64,000 bases of DNA, from the NCBI RefSeq assembly GCF_016863615.1, contig NZ_BOPF01000015.1, forward strand, positions 62,001 to 126,000, written 5' to 3'. Shown in pieces: positions 26,701 to 35,052 of this stretch. This DNA is from Virgisporangium aliadipatigenens (lineage in GTDB: Bacteria; Actinomycetota; Actinomycetes; Mycobacteriales; Micromonosporaceae). The notes beneath the pieces were generated by a model. That model was not told the origin of the DNA and did not search any database. It saw only the letters and a list, made by a program, of their open reading frames with translations. Positions within the stretch are counted from its first letter, which is position 1. The number at the start of each line of letters is the position of its first letter. The translations under genes were made by a program, and so were the position numbers.

Positions 26701-27567
26701 CTCGCCGGCACACAGCGCCGCCGCGTGGAACGACCCCACCAGCGCCGCCACCCGCTTCTCCCCGGCCTCGGCCAGGCATTTGCGCATCCACGCCTCGCGA
26801 GCGAGGTCGACGGGATCCACCCCACCGCCCCGAACGGCGTCGTCGCGCAACGCCCACCCCACGGCGAGAGCCGCCCGCCGGATCGCCTCGGGATCGGCCC
26901 CCGGCGCCCGGGCCTCGACCATGCGGTCCCACATGTCCTCGTCGGCCCGCCCGCTCGAGGCAGCCCGCAGCGCCCCCGCGAACGTCACCGCACCCGGCGC
27001 GGCCGGCACACCCGCACCGCGCCCCTCACCCCAGCCACGATGCCCGAGCGGCAGATCGCACGCCACGACGGGAACTCCCGCCCGGGCGGCCCAGCGCACG
27101 GCGACCAGTTCCGGCGAGAAGTCGGCGAACGGGTAGAACGCCGGCCCGGGCGAACCCTTGGTGACCCCGGCGAGCGCCACCGGCGCACGGGTCTGCGGAT
27201 CGGCCAGATACGGCAGCCACTCGGCCAACTCGCCCGGCAGCTCCAACAGCAGCACGTCCGGCCGGAACTTCTCCAGCAGCACCGGCACCGCCACGGACAG
27301 CGCGGGGGAGTGGTGCCGCACCCCGATGAGGAACGGCCGCACACTCGCGGCGAGCGCGTCGGTCGCGACGGCCGGATCAGCCCCGCCGTCACCGCCACCG
27401 ACCGCCGGGCTGCCGGACGGCGCTGGATCGCCCGGACCGCCGGACGGCGCCGAGCCGCCCGGACGACCCGACGGCACGGTGCCGCCGAACGATGCCGGGC
27501 CGCCCGCGCCGGCGGACGGAGGTGCCCCGCCCGCCGACGCCGCGATGGCCTCAGTCCGCAAGGACAT
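23767..27567 (-). CDS. DUF5682-VWA fusion protein
   Basis: A 1266-residue protein. After a Gly/Pro/Ser-rich leader (about 10-80) comes a DUF5682 region that opens VRPFLIGVRHHSPALS and runs to about residue 820, with LLLELPGELAEWLPYL early on. An Ala/Pro/Glu low-complexity linker (about 820-900) leads to a helical stretch and a C-terminal von Willebrand A domain whose MIDAS motif is DVSGSM near residue 1110, with Thr and Asp further on (GGGTRIG, VLVTDFEEG). Elsewhere these two parts are usually separate genes; the linker suggests a fusion. The start overlaps the MoxR gene by 17 bases, so the MoxR ATPase is the likely partner, as for other MoxR-VWA pairs. Confidence 0.88.
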   Translation of the reverse strand: MSLRTEAIAASAGGAPPSAGAGGPASFGGTVPSGRPGGSAPSGGPGDPAPSGSPAVGGGDGGADPAVATDALAASVRPFLIGVRHHSPALSVAVPVLLEKFRPDVLLLELPGELAEWLPYLADPQTRAPVALAGVTKGSPGPAFYPFADFSPELVAVRWAARAGVPVVACDLPLGHRGWGEGRGAGVPAAPGAVTFAGALRAASSGRADEDMWDRMVEARAPGADPEAIRRAALAVGWALRDDAVRGGGVDPVDLAREAWMRKCLAEAGEKRVAALVGSFHAAALCAGEPAAETSTVDGVRTSLVPYTFPLLDSRSGYPAGIRDPEWQQAVVSAGGDPAAVEDSMLSTVVAVCARLRAAGHPAGPAEAREAVRLAIDLARLRRLPAPSRGELVEAVQTVLVQGETMGRGRVVAAAMERVLVGERRGALAPGTPRSGLAPYVTELLTELRLPGPAQAEKDLRLDPMRSDLDRRREVTLARLAAAGVPYATRVATEGVGGGDTISTRWTVNWTPETDAMLEIAGLRGVTLAQAAEGSLREDRRAQEAEGEPSVAELIAGLDAAATCGLVDLTREWLGDLVDAVPSRATLGAAVSALALLDRLRLEHVPGVAGQLDTKVLPGMIDDVETAAVRQVDGLAGSEQVEDARALAALAHRSDVTGVGLRLTDALARLVATGTPMIAGAAGAIQVLLGVEEPAVLGTRIGSWLDRATTPDGRRALQGHLGGLLSAAEPLLQAGGDVLRELLGRVETMPDREFLGRLPALRGGFHVLSPAARDRMLTVVAERVGARDQDLGEGDPDGLLVRLLADRAGREVLAAFGLGLPDASPASAGPDAPPGAALESGPGATHGATPGSEAGAAPDPALESGAAPEVGTTPGPASEADATPGSVPEVVPASVAVPNDIAPADRWRLLLGRESDRLPSGARRYATALDELYGAGKGEGSRADSGSRGGREAPFPSAREWADELADLFGSGIREEVIAAAVEGGRTDAALLLDPDSVRPSVELLQNVLTLAGGMPESVVARLRPIVQRIIEELTKELANRLRPALTGITTPRPSYRPGGPLDLARTLRANLASSHLDDEGRLVLVPEKPVFRTRARRSVDWRLVLVVDVSGSMEASVIWSALTAAVLAGVPALTTHFVAFSTEVVDLTDQAHDPLSLLLEVQVGGGTRIGAGLRYARELVTAPTRTMVVLVTDFEEGWSMPEVLAETRALVESGCTVLGCASLDDAGRPRYSVATAGQLVAAGMPVAALSPLELARWVGDKVRQA
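26674..26686. repeat. Palindromic 13-mer copy 9 (exact)
   Basis: GTCCACTGTGGAC in the DUF5682 part of the fusion gene, encoding STVD (TSTVDGV). Confidence 0.8.
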
Positions 27568-28717
27568 CGCGCAGCTCCCACAGCCGGCGCCACAGCCGCC
27601 CGCCCTCTTCCGCGCGCCGCCGCACCGACGAGTCCCAGTAGCCGAGCAGCTTCGCCGCGTCGGCCGGGTCGTCCTTGCGCACCACGCCGAGCAGGTGCCC
27701 CGGCAGCAGCGACAGCACGTCCCGGTCACCCGGGAAGTAGGCCGCCGCCAGCCCGAGCGCGGTGGCCACCCCGACCGCTTCGGCGGTGCTCATGACGGTC
27801 GACGGGCGTTCGACGTCCCAGCCCTCGACCGAGCGGCCCGAGCGCAGGTCCCGGAACGCCGTCACCAGCGCCTCCAGCACCGCGTCGTCCACGCCGAAGG
27901 CGGCCTCCGAGCGTTCCAGCGCGGCCTTGGCCTGCCGGCGCACCAGATCCGTCTCCGCCGCCAGGTCCGGGATCGGACCCACCGTCTCGAAGTTGAACCG
28001 GCGCTTGAGCGCGGCCGACATCTCCGACACCCCGCGGTCGCGCAGGTTGGCGGTGGCGATCAGCGAGAACCCGGGCGCCGCGTGCACCGCCGAGTGCTCC
28101 GTGCCGGCCAGTTCGGGCACGGCGATGCGCCGGTCGGACAGCAGCGACACGAGCGCGTCCTGCACCTCCGGCAGGCAGCGGGTGATCTCCTCGACGCGGG
28201 CGATCGAACCCTGGCGCATCGCGCTGAGCACTGGCGAGGGCACGAGGGCCTCCGGCGACGGGCCGCCGGCGAGCAGGAGCGCGTAGTTCCAGCCGTAGCG
28301 CAGCTGGTCCTCGGTGGTGCCGGCGGTGCCCTGCACGACCAGTTCGCTGGTGCCGCAGACCGCCGCCGAGAGCAGCTCGGAGAGCATGGACTTGGCGGTG
28401 CCCGGCTCGCCGACGAGCAGCAGCCCGCGCTCGCCGGCCAGGGTGACGACGCAGCGTTCGACGAGTGCGCGTTCGCCGACGAACTTGCCGCGGATGGTCA
28501 GCTTGGCCGGCACGCCGTCGGCCTTGGCGCCCTTGGGCAGCGTCAGCGGCTTGCCGTCGCTGCCCATCACGAAGGTCACCACCGCACGCGGCGTCAGCCG
28601 CCAGCCGGGCGGCTTGGGGCCGTCGTCGTAGGCGGCCAGGAACGCCAGTTCCTCGGCGTGGGCGTGCTCCGCGGGGTCGACCTGTCGGGTCTGCGGGCGG
28701 GTCAGGGTCGAGGTCAT
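27551..28717 (-). CDS. MoxR-type AAA+ ATPase
   Basis: A 388-residue AAA+ protein. Walker A is LLVGEPGTAKSM, Walker B reads ARVEEITR (Glu-Glu in place of Asp-Glu), and sensor 1 lies in SLIATANLRDRGVSEM, followed by the lid domain. MoxR ATPases remodel or activate partners holding VWA domains, often by metal insertion. The ATG overlaps the stop of the 1594-residue gene (ATGA), and the 3' end overlaps the DUF5682-VWA gene by 17 bases. It differs strongly from the second MoxR at 46217, so the two belong to different subfamilies. Confidence 0.92.
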   Translation of the reverse strand: MTSTLTRPQTRQVDPAEHAHAEELAFLAAYDDGPKPPGWRLTPRAVVTFVMGSDGKPLTLPKGAKADGVPAKLTIRGKFVGERALVERCVVTLAGERGLLLVGEPGTAKSMLSELLSAAVCGTSELVVQGTAGTTEDQLRYGWNYALLLAGGPSPEALVPSPVLSAMRQGSIARVEEITRCLPEVQDALVSLLSDRRIAVPELAGTEHSAVHAAPGFSLIATANLRDRGVSEMSAALKRRFNFETVGPIPDLAAETDLVRRQAKAALERSEAAFGVDDAVLEALVTAFRDLRSGRSVEGWDVERPSTVMSTAEAVGVATALGLAAAYFPGDRDVLSLLPGHLLGVVRKDDPADAAKLLGYWDSSVRRRAEEGGRLWRRLWELRDVLAD

Positions 28718-31700
28718 CGGCGTCGCTCCGTCACGAGTTCGTCGAACCGGGGTGCGTCACCGTTGCGCACCCGGTCCCAGGCCAGTTCGAACAGCGCCGG
28801 TGGTGGGGAGACCGGCAGCACCATGTGCAGTTCCGAGATGCCGCTCTCGTCGCCGATGAGCATGGAGAGCTTCCAGCGTTCGAGCGGCAGGTGCGGCGCG
28901 CCCAGGGCGAGCCAACCACCGGGGATGAAGAGCCCGCGCCCGGCACGGGCCCGCTTGGCGGCCACCACCAGGTCGGTCTCGGCGAGCTCGGCGCGCGCCT
29001 TCTTGAGCCGCGCCGGCTTCCAGCCCGTCCACGCCGCCACGTTGCGGTCGGTGGGGTCGGGCAGCGCGAGCAGTTGCAGGTACAGCGTCGCCGCGTCGGC
29101 GCTCAGGCCGGTCTTCTCGGCGACCTCCGCCACCAGCTCCGGCGCGGAACGGGACGGGTCCTGCGGCGCTCCCGCCTCCGGGTCCGGCGGCGTGTAGGCA
29201 ACCAGCTTCGGCAACTGCGGGCTGAGCAGCGCCCGCACGGCGGCGAAGTTCTCGTCGTCGACGCTGTCGAGCCGGGCCCGCAGCACCGTCATCACCGGGT
29301 CGTCCATGCCGTTGACGAGGGCCGGCCGCAGGAGGACGCGGTGCCAGCCGCTGCCCGGTGGCACGATCAGCGGGCCGATCTCCCGGCCGTGCGGCCCGTC
29401 GACCGGGGTGCCCGCGTGCAGCGCCTTGATCAGCGGGGCGATCTTGCTCTCGTTGAGGTAACCGGCCGGCAGCGCCACCGACGGGTCGGCGATCAGCGCG
29501 CGCACCTTCTCCACCACGGCCGGCAGCTGCTCCCGGATCGGGCTGTCGACCGGCAGGTGGTAGGACATCCACGGGATCATCCGGGCCAGCGCCACCAGCA
29601 CGTCGTCGACGTCGTAGCCGCCGGACGGCCCGGCGAGCCACTTGCACGTGTGCGGGTTGGCGATGCCGTGCACCAGCTCGGAGGTGTGGATCCGGCCGTT
29701 GACCTGTGCCTTCTGGACGGTGACGACGATGCTGTCGTCGACCGGCGTGCGTTCGCCGTGCCGCTCGACCCACCAGGCGACGAGCCCGTCGATGTTCAGG
29801 CCGCCGGACCACAGGTCGGTCAGGTCGGCCGGCAGCAGGGAGGCCAGCACCGTCGAGTTGGTGCCCGTGCCGAGCTGGCCCCAGCGGGTGCGGGCGGTGG
29901 TGAACGCGGCCTCGGCGATGCCCAGCGGCTCGCGGTGCGCGACGGACTCCTCCCGGTCCCACGCGTTGCTGGTCGGCAGCCCGTACAGCACGACGGCCGC
30001 CTCGGCACGCGTCATGCCGGCCCGCTGCGACAGGGTGTCGATCAGCTCCGGCCGCCACGGCACGGGGCCGTTGGCGCGCACCAGCGCGACCAGTTCGGCG
30101 ATCCGCTCGGCCGACACGCTGCCGTCGGTGAGCTGCCGCTCGTGGGTCAGCTTGTGGCCGGTCGGCTGGCGGAACACGCCGTCCGGCGCCCACTCGATCG
30201 CGTAGACCTCGTTGTCGCTGTTGTCGATCGACAGGATCAGGAACCGGTGTCCGTCGATCGGCACCACCTGGCCGACCGCGTACGTCGGCTTGGCGGCGGC
30301 GATCATCGTGACCCGCCGGAGCCGCCCGGTCCCGTCGAGCAGCCCGGAGCCCGCGACGGCCTCGAGGAACAGCAGCAGCGCCTCGCGCTCGTCCGGATGG
30401 GTCAGCGTCGCCACCGCCCGGAACATGGCACCGGGGAGCGCGGCGAACGCGTCGAACCAGTCCCGGTCGAGCGAGGCGAGCGACAGCGTGTCGACGGCAC
30501 CGGTGAGCGCCGGCCCGATCGCCGTGAACATGTCCAGCGCGCTGTGCCCGCGGTTGTAGCAGTACGGGATCATCCCCTGCAGACCGGCCTGGAGCGTGAC
30601 GTCCGAACCGGGCCGGGTCGGCTCCTCCTTGACCGCGGGCTTCTCCTCGACCAGCGGCCGCCCCTCCAGCACACCGGCGAGCTGCCGGAACGTCGTGTCG
30701 TGCCGCACGGCTTCGCGTACGACGCCGACGATCCCGTCGACCAGCCCGGTGTCGGTGACCTCGGGCAGCAGCCGCGTGACCACGGCGCGCACCGCGTCGC
30801 GGTCGACCTTCTGCTCCTCCTCCGCGGCCCGGTACACGGCGTCGATCTCGGCCATCAGCGCCGCGGCGACCTCGTCGGTGACGGCCCGCAGCGCGGCCGA
30901 ACCGGCCTCGTCGCGCACCCGCAGGAAGTGCCACCAGCGGGCGGGCAGCACCATCCGCGTGCCCCGCGCGTACGACTCGTTGCGACTGTCCACTGTGTAC
31001 TCACCGACGGCGAAGCCGCTGTCGTCGACGATCTGCGTGGCGTCGTTGTTGTTGCGGCTGCGCACGAGGCCCCGGACCCGATCCGAGCCGGGGAACGTCA
31101 TCGCGCCCAGCACGGTCGCCGTCCAGCCCTCCGGCGTCGTCGTCGCACGGAACTCCCGCCCGTCGACGGCACGCCCGGAGTGCCCGTCGGCGGCGGCCCG
31201 CCACCCGACCAGCCCACCGGCGCCGCCCAGCGGATCGGCCCCCGCGATCGCCGGAACGGGCGCCAGCCAGCTTGCCCACGGGCTGAGCGCCTCCGCGTCG
31301 GGCCCGGCGTCCTCGAAGAACGACGGCAGCGAGGCCCGCCCGGCGGTGCCCGTGACCGGGTCGAACTCGATCAGCACCAGCTTGCCCTCGACGTTCTGGC
31401 AGCGCCAGTACGTGACGCCGTCGCTGATCACCGAGGCGGTGGCGTCATCGGTGCGATCGCCCACCCGCAGGACCCGCCCACCGATGGAACGCCCACCGCC
31501 GGGCGCCGGCAGCGTGTCGTAGGAGTACCGGGAGAAGGCCCGGTCCGAGGTGATGAACACGTCGTCCGGCGAACCGGTCCAGTAATTGGCGCGATCCGGC
31601 CCGCGGTCCCAGCTGACGAGCAGCTGCCCGTCGACGTAGTTGAGCACCAGCAGCCACCAGTAGGAGCGCTCGGCGGCGGGGATGCGCAGCATGTGCTCCA

Positions 31701-33498
31701 GCTCGATGCCGTCCGGGCCGACCACCAGCACCAGGTCGCCGCGGCGCAGGATCAGCTGCGGCCACTGCCGGACCACGTAGATGCGGGCGTCGTCGGTCGG
31801 CTTGACGCCCTCCGACAGCCGCGCCACCGCCTCCTCGAGCGCCGGCCAGCCGTACTCGTCCAGCAGGCCGGTGCGCAGGGTGCGGCCGAGCAGCGCCGGC
31901 ACCGAGGTGTCGAGGATGCGCCGCACCGCCTCCGGGTTGACCGCGAAGCCCTCCGCGCAGGCGAGCGCGGTGACGGCGGTCAGCTGGCCCGGCAGGTTGG
32001 GCAGGCCGAGCGCGCCGACCTCGCCGGCGAGCCGCTCCTGCCAGGCGTGCACGGCGCGCCGCAGGCCCGCCACGGCCACCACCCGCTGCACCGCCAACGG
32101 ATCGATCCTCGGGGAGCTGCTGTACCGCGGCTTGAGGAACGACTCCACACCCGAGACCAGGTGCGGCAGGAACCGCTCGTCGGCCGCCAGCGCGGTCAGG
32201 TCGCGCCGGCCGGGCTTGTCGTCGTCGAGCCACTCGTCGATGTGCACGCGGATGTTGTCGGCGGGGTCGGCCACCGGGATCCCGGCCGCCAGGCACTCGT
32301 CGATCAGGTCGAGGTCGACGTCCCAGTGGTTCTCGGCGAGCTTGACCGGCTCGCCGTCGGCGATGAGCCGGCCGGCCATGTCGGCGGCGAGCGTCTGCAG
32401 CTCCTGGAGCCGCTTGCGCTCGCGGTAGTAGCGCCCCTCGCGGCGCGCGGCGATGCGGTGCAGCCACCCCGCCGGCCCGTCGGGCGACTGGGCCTCCGCG
32501 GGCGCCGCACCCGCCGGTCCGACGAGGGCATCGGCCGCGCCGCTCTCCCGGAGCACCGTGATCCACGCGAGGTCACCGCAGTTTTGCGGGAACATCCCCA
32601 GCAGCACACCGCGGAATCGCGGCTCCGCGGCCCCGATGCGGGTCAGCGACGACTGGTAGCCGGTCCAGAACCCCTCCGGCGCACGCGCGGTGGCGGGCGC
32701 GTCGAGCAGCCGGCGCACCACCTCGTCGTCGGCCTCGGCCTGGTCGAGCTTGGCCGCCTTGGCCAGCCGCCGCAGGTCCGTGTGCATGGTGGCGTACGGC
32801 GGCAGCCCGCCCAGGGTGCGTTCGAGGCACAGCCGCAGGAACCGGTCGTAGGCCTCGACGGAGCCGCTGCGCGCGGCGAGGGTGCGGGCGTGGCCGGAGA
32901 GCGCCTTCGCGGTCAGCGCACCCGCCAGCGCGAACTCCAGGAACACGGCGTGCAGCCGCTCCTCGTCGATCGCGAGCCCGAACACCTCCTCCGCCTCGCG
33001 CGCCTTGCCGAACATGGTCGCCGCGTAGGTCGGGCTCTCGGCCGCCACGAACGCCCGCCCGGCCTCCTCGTAGAACGTCGGCAGGAAGTGCGGCACGGCA
33101 CGCGCGAGGCGTTCCCCCAAGGCATTGAACCCGTCGCGGGCCGGGCCGATCTTCGACTTGGCCCCGCGGGCGAGCTTCTCCATCTCCTTGACCAGGGCGA
33201 GGGCGTGATGCCCGTTGGCCGGGTCGTTGACCAGCGCCCACGCCGGGAACCCGAGCGCCTGCTGGCGGACCAGCCCGACCTCGGCGGGCGTGGAGTCCTC
33301 GTCCGGCTTCAGCCCGAGGAAGTCCATCGCGAGGTCCTCGGCCTGCCCGAGCATGCCCGGCACCAGCCGCACCACCGGCCGCTCCCCGAGAACGGCATGC
33401 CGGTAGGCGCGCACCGTCAACGTGTCGACGGTGTCGGGCTTGTCCACAGTGGACCCGAGCGGCAGCACCGCACCGGCATCCAGCAACGCCTCGGTCAC
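28714..33498 (-). CDS. Giant uncharacterised protein with propeller-like segment
   Basis: A 1594-residue protein without signal peptide or membrane segment. Residues 1-560 are mostly helical. A Trp-rich beta-strand region from about 570 to 835 (IYVVRQWPQLILRRGDLVLVV, WWLLVLNYVDGQLLVSWD, YWRCQNVEGKLVLIEFD) looks like beta-propeller blades; the C-terminal 750 residues are helical with no known catalytic motif. GTG at 33498 overlaps the stop of the DUF4132 gene (GTGA). In this operon it could be the beta-propeller or scaffold partner of MoxR and VWA, which is inference. It is not assigned to a named family by me. Confidence 0.75.
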   Translation of the reverse strand: MTEALLDAGAVLPLGSTVDKPDTVDTLTVRAYRHAVLGERPVVRLVPGMLGQAEDLAMDFLGLKPDEDSTPAEVGLVRQQALGFPAWALVNDPANGHHALALVKEMEKLARGAKSKIGPARDGFNALGERLARAVPHFLPTFYEEAGRAFVAAESPTYAATMFGKAREAEEVFGLAIDEERLHAVFLEFALAGALTAKALSGHARTLAARSGSVEAYDRFLRLCLERTLGGLPPYATMHTDLRRLAKAAKLDQAEADDEVVRRLLDAPATARAPEGFWTGYQSSLTRIGAAEPRFRGVLLGMFPQNCGDLAWITVLRESGAADALVGPAGAAPAEAQSPDGPAGWLHRIAARREGRYYRERKRLQELQTLAADMAGRLIADGEPVKLAENHWDVDLDLIDECLAAGIPVADPADNIRVHIDEWLDDDKPGRRDLTALAADERFLPHLVSGVESFLKPRYSSSPRIDPLAVQRVVAVAGLRRAVHAWQERLAGEVGALGLPNLPGQLTAVTALACAEGFAVNPEAVRRILDTSVPALLGRTLRTGLLDEYGWPALEEAVARLSEGVKPTDDARIYVVRQWPQLILRRGDLVLVVGPDGIELEHMLRIPAAERSYWWLLVLNYVDGQLLVSWDRGPDRANYWTGSPDDVFITSDRAFSRYSYDTLPAPGGGRSIGGRVLRVGDRTDDATASVISDGVTYWRCQNVEGKLVLIEFDPVTGTAGRASLPSFFEDAGPDAEALSPWASWLAPVPAIAGADPLGGAGGLVGWRAAADGHSGRAVDGREFRATTTPEGWTATVLGAMTFPGSDRVRGLVRSRNNNDATQIVDDSGFAVGEYTVDSRNESYARGTRMVLPARWWHFLRVRDEAGSAALRAVTDEVAAALMAEIDAVYRAAEEEQKVDRDAVRAVVTRLLPEVTDTGLVDGIVGVVREAVRHDTTFRQLAGVLEGRPLVEEKPAVKEEPTRPGSDVTLQAGLQGMIPYCYNRGHSALDMFTAIGPALTGAVDTLSLASLDRDWFDAFAALPGAMFRAVATLTHPDEREALLLFLEAVAGSGLLDGTGRLRRVTMIAAAKPTYAVGQVVPIDGHRFLILSIDNSDNEVYAIEWAPDGVFRQPTGHKLTHERQLTDGSVSAERIAELVALVRANGPVPWRPELIDTLSQRAGMTRAEAAVVLYGLPTSNAWDREESVAHREPLGIAEAAFTTARTRWGQLGTGTNSTVLASLLPADLTDLWSGGLNIDGLVAWWVERHGERTPVDDSIVVTVQKAQVNGRIHTSELVHGIANPHTCKWLAGPSGGYDVDDVLVALARMIPWMSYHLPVDSPIREQLPAVVEKVRALIADPSVALPAGYLNESKIAPLIKALHAGTPVDGPHGREIGPLIVPPGSGWHRVLLRPALVNGMDDPVMTVLRARLDSVDDENFAAVRALLSPQLPKLVAYTPPDPEAGAPQDPSRSAPELVAEVAEKTGLSADAATLYLQLLALPDPTDRNVAAWTGWKPARLKKARAELAETDLVVAAKRARAGRGLFIPGGWLALGAPHLPLERWKLSMLIGDESGISELHMVLPVSPPPALFELAWDRVRNGDAPRFDELVTERRR
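33442..33454. repeat. Palindromic 13-mer copy 10 (exact)
   Basis: GTCCACAGTGGAC near the 5' end of the giant gene, encoding STVD (GSTVDKP). It is the rightmost copy in the window. Confidence 0.8.
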
Positions 33499-34367
33499 GC
33501 TTCTTCCTCCTGCTTCTCCACGACGCGGCCGGCGTACAGCGCCGCGGCCATGCGCATGCCCTCGGACCAGGTCACCGGGCCGACGGCCCGCAGCAGCCGG
33601 CCCACGCCCGCCTTGTCGGTGAAGACGAGGTCGCCGGTCTCCGTGGAGTAGTACGGATCGTCGGAGCCGACCCACGAGCGGGCCTCGACGGTCTCGCCGC
33701 CCTCGAAGACGCGGCAGACCGCGTAGCCGCCCTTGACCTGGTAACCGAGCGAGGAGGCGCGCGCCATCAGGTGCCGCAGCTCGGCGTAGCGTCCGCCGGC
33801 GTAGTCGTTGACGCTGTGCGCCTGCGGGTCGGCGATGGCCGGCCGCACCCAGGTCTCGCGGAACAGCTGGTCGAGCGACTGCCGCACCTCCAGGTCGGCC
33901 GCGAACTCGCGCAGGTCGTCCAGGTCGGACAGCAGCACCGGGTGCGGGATCGCGATCCGCTCGGTCTCGACGCGCACCGTCTCGCCGTCGAGGTTGACCA
34001 GGCCGATGCCCTTGTCACCGGCGTCGCGCAGGAAGCCGACCTCGTCCGGGTCCCACCCGCCGTCGGCGTCCACCGCCGCCACGACGAGGTCGGTGAGGAC
34101 CGTGCGCCACGCGTCGTCCGCCCACACCTCGGACAACAGCTTCGAGGGAACGGGCAACGAGCGCACCATCCACTTCTCGACCTCCGCGTGGCACTGCTTC
34201 TGGTGGCGTTCGAGCCACTCGATGAGCTGCTGCGCGGCGACCGTCACGGGATCCTTGCGCACCGCGGGAGGAACGGTGCGCAGCTCGGTTTTCTTCGAGT
34301 TGCGGCACACCACCTTCCCGGATCGAACGGTGACCTCATAGCCACCGGCCGTCGCGAGCCACGTCAT
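33495..34367 (-). CDS. DUF4132-domain protein
   Basis: A 290-residue protein. It starts MTWLATAGGYEVTVRSGKVVC and its second half has the DUF4132 pattern: LDQLFRETWVRP, SVNDYAGGRYAELRHLMARASSLGY, then a beta-rich end with GDLVFTDKAGVGRLLRAVGPVTWSEGMR. DUF4132 occurs in E. coli MolR-type proteins and beside MoxR/VWA genes; function is unknown. It is first in the five-gene operon and coupled to the giant gene by GTGA. ATG at 34367 follows GAGAGAG in the leader; longer upstream reading has no protein-like character. Confidence 0.75.
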   Translation of the reverse strand: MTWLATAGGYEVTVRSGKVVCRNSKKTELRTVPPAVRKDPVTVAAQQLIEWLERHQKQCHAEVEKWMVRSLPVPSKLLSEVWADDAWRTVLTDLVVAAVDADGGWDPDEVGFLRDAGDKGIGLVNLDGETVRVETERIAIPHPVLLSDLDDLREFAADLEVRQSLDQLFRETWVRPAIADPQAHSVNDYAGGRYAELRHLMARASSLGYQVKGGYAVCRVFEGGETVEARSWVGSDDPYYSTETGDLVFTDKAGVGRLLRAVGPVTWSEGMRMAAALYAGRVVEKQEEEA

Positions 34368-34554
34368 CGTGTAGACCTCTCTCTCAGCGGGACAGCGAGA
34401 GGCTAGACGAGCCCACCGACACTTTTCCGCCCCGTCCGTAGAACTTTCGGTCATGAAATTCGCGGCGTGACAACGCCTGATACGGTGCCGAACCACGGGT
34501 TCTGCGCACGGCGTCAGAACCGTCCACAGAGGACGGTCGGGTTAGGATCCGGGC

Positions 34555-34941
34555 ATGGAGCTGATCCCGCGCAACCCGACCCAGGGTGTCTATCCGGCCA
34601 CCGAGGATTACGTCCACGCGGTCGAAGTGCGCGGGGCGCAGCGGCTGCTGTTCATCTCGGGGACGATGGGGCTCGACCCGTCCGGCCGACCCGGCGAGAC
34701 GCTGGAGGATCAGCTCGTCCTCATCTGGGACAACCTGCACGCGATCCTCGCGTCGGCGGACATGACCGTCGACAACATCGTGCGGCTGACGAGCTACCTG
34801 CGCGACGCGTCGTACGCCGAGGCCAACGCCGCCGCGCGGGTGGCGGCGCTGGGCGGCCGGGTCGTCCCGACGACGGCGATCGTCGCCCAGACCCTGTCGG
34901 ACGACTGGCTCGTCGAGATCGAAGCCATAGCCACCGCCTGA
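34555..34941 (+). CDS. RidA/YjgF-family protein lacking the catalytic arginine
   Basis: A 128-residue protein with RidA features: FISGTMGLDPSGR, LEDQLVLIWDNLHAILA, VRLTSYLRD. Canonical RidA proteins hydrolyse reactive enamine/imine intermediates using an Arg in a P-x-R motif near residue 105; here that segment reads RVVPTTAIVAQTL, without Arg, placing it in a Rid subgroup without demonstrated deaminase activity. Soluble, probably trimeric. Monocistronic, divergent from the large operon across a 187-base region. Confidence 0.88.
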   Translation: MELIPRNPTQGVYPATEDYVHAVEVRGAQRLLFISGTMGLDPSGRPGETLEDQLVLIWDNLHAILASADMTVDNIVRLTSYLRDASYAEANAAARVAALGGRVVPTTAIVAQTLSDDWLVEIEAIATA

Positions 34942-35052
34942 CCTCAGGCCGCGTTGCCCCGAAGCGACGCCGCCGCGCGCCGTGCCGCGTCCAGGTGCCG
35001 CACCAGTTCGCCGAGCTGATCCTGCGGCGAGACGTCCCGTCGATTTACGTGT

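Noticed and set aside
28465-33651. Open frame of 1728 codons on the plus strand opposite the giant gene
   Set aside because: It mirrors the real minus-strand gene; the composition is Arg/Gly/Val/Gln without domains and it arises from high GC.
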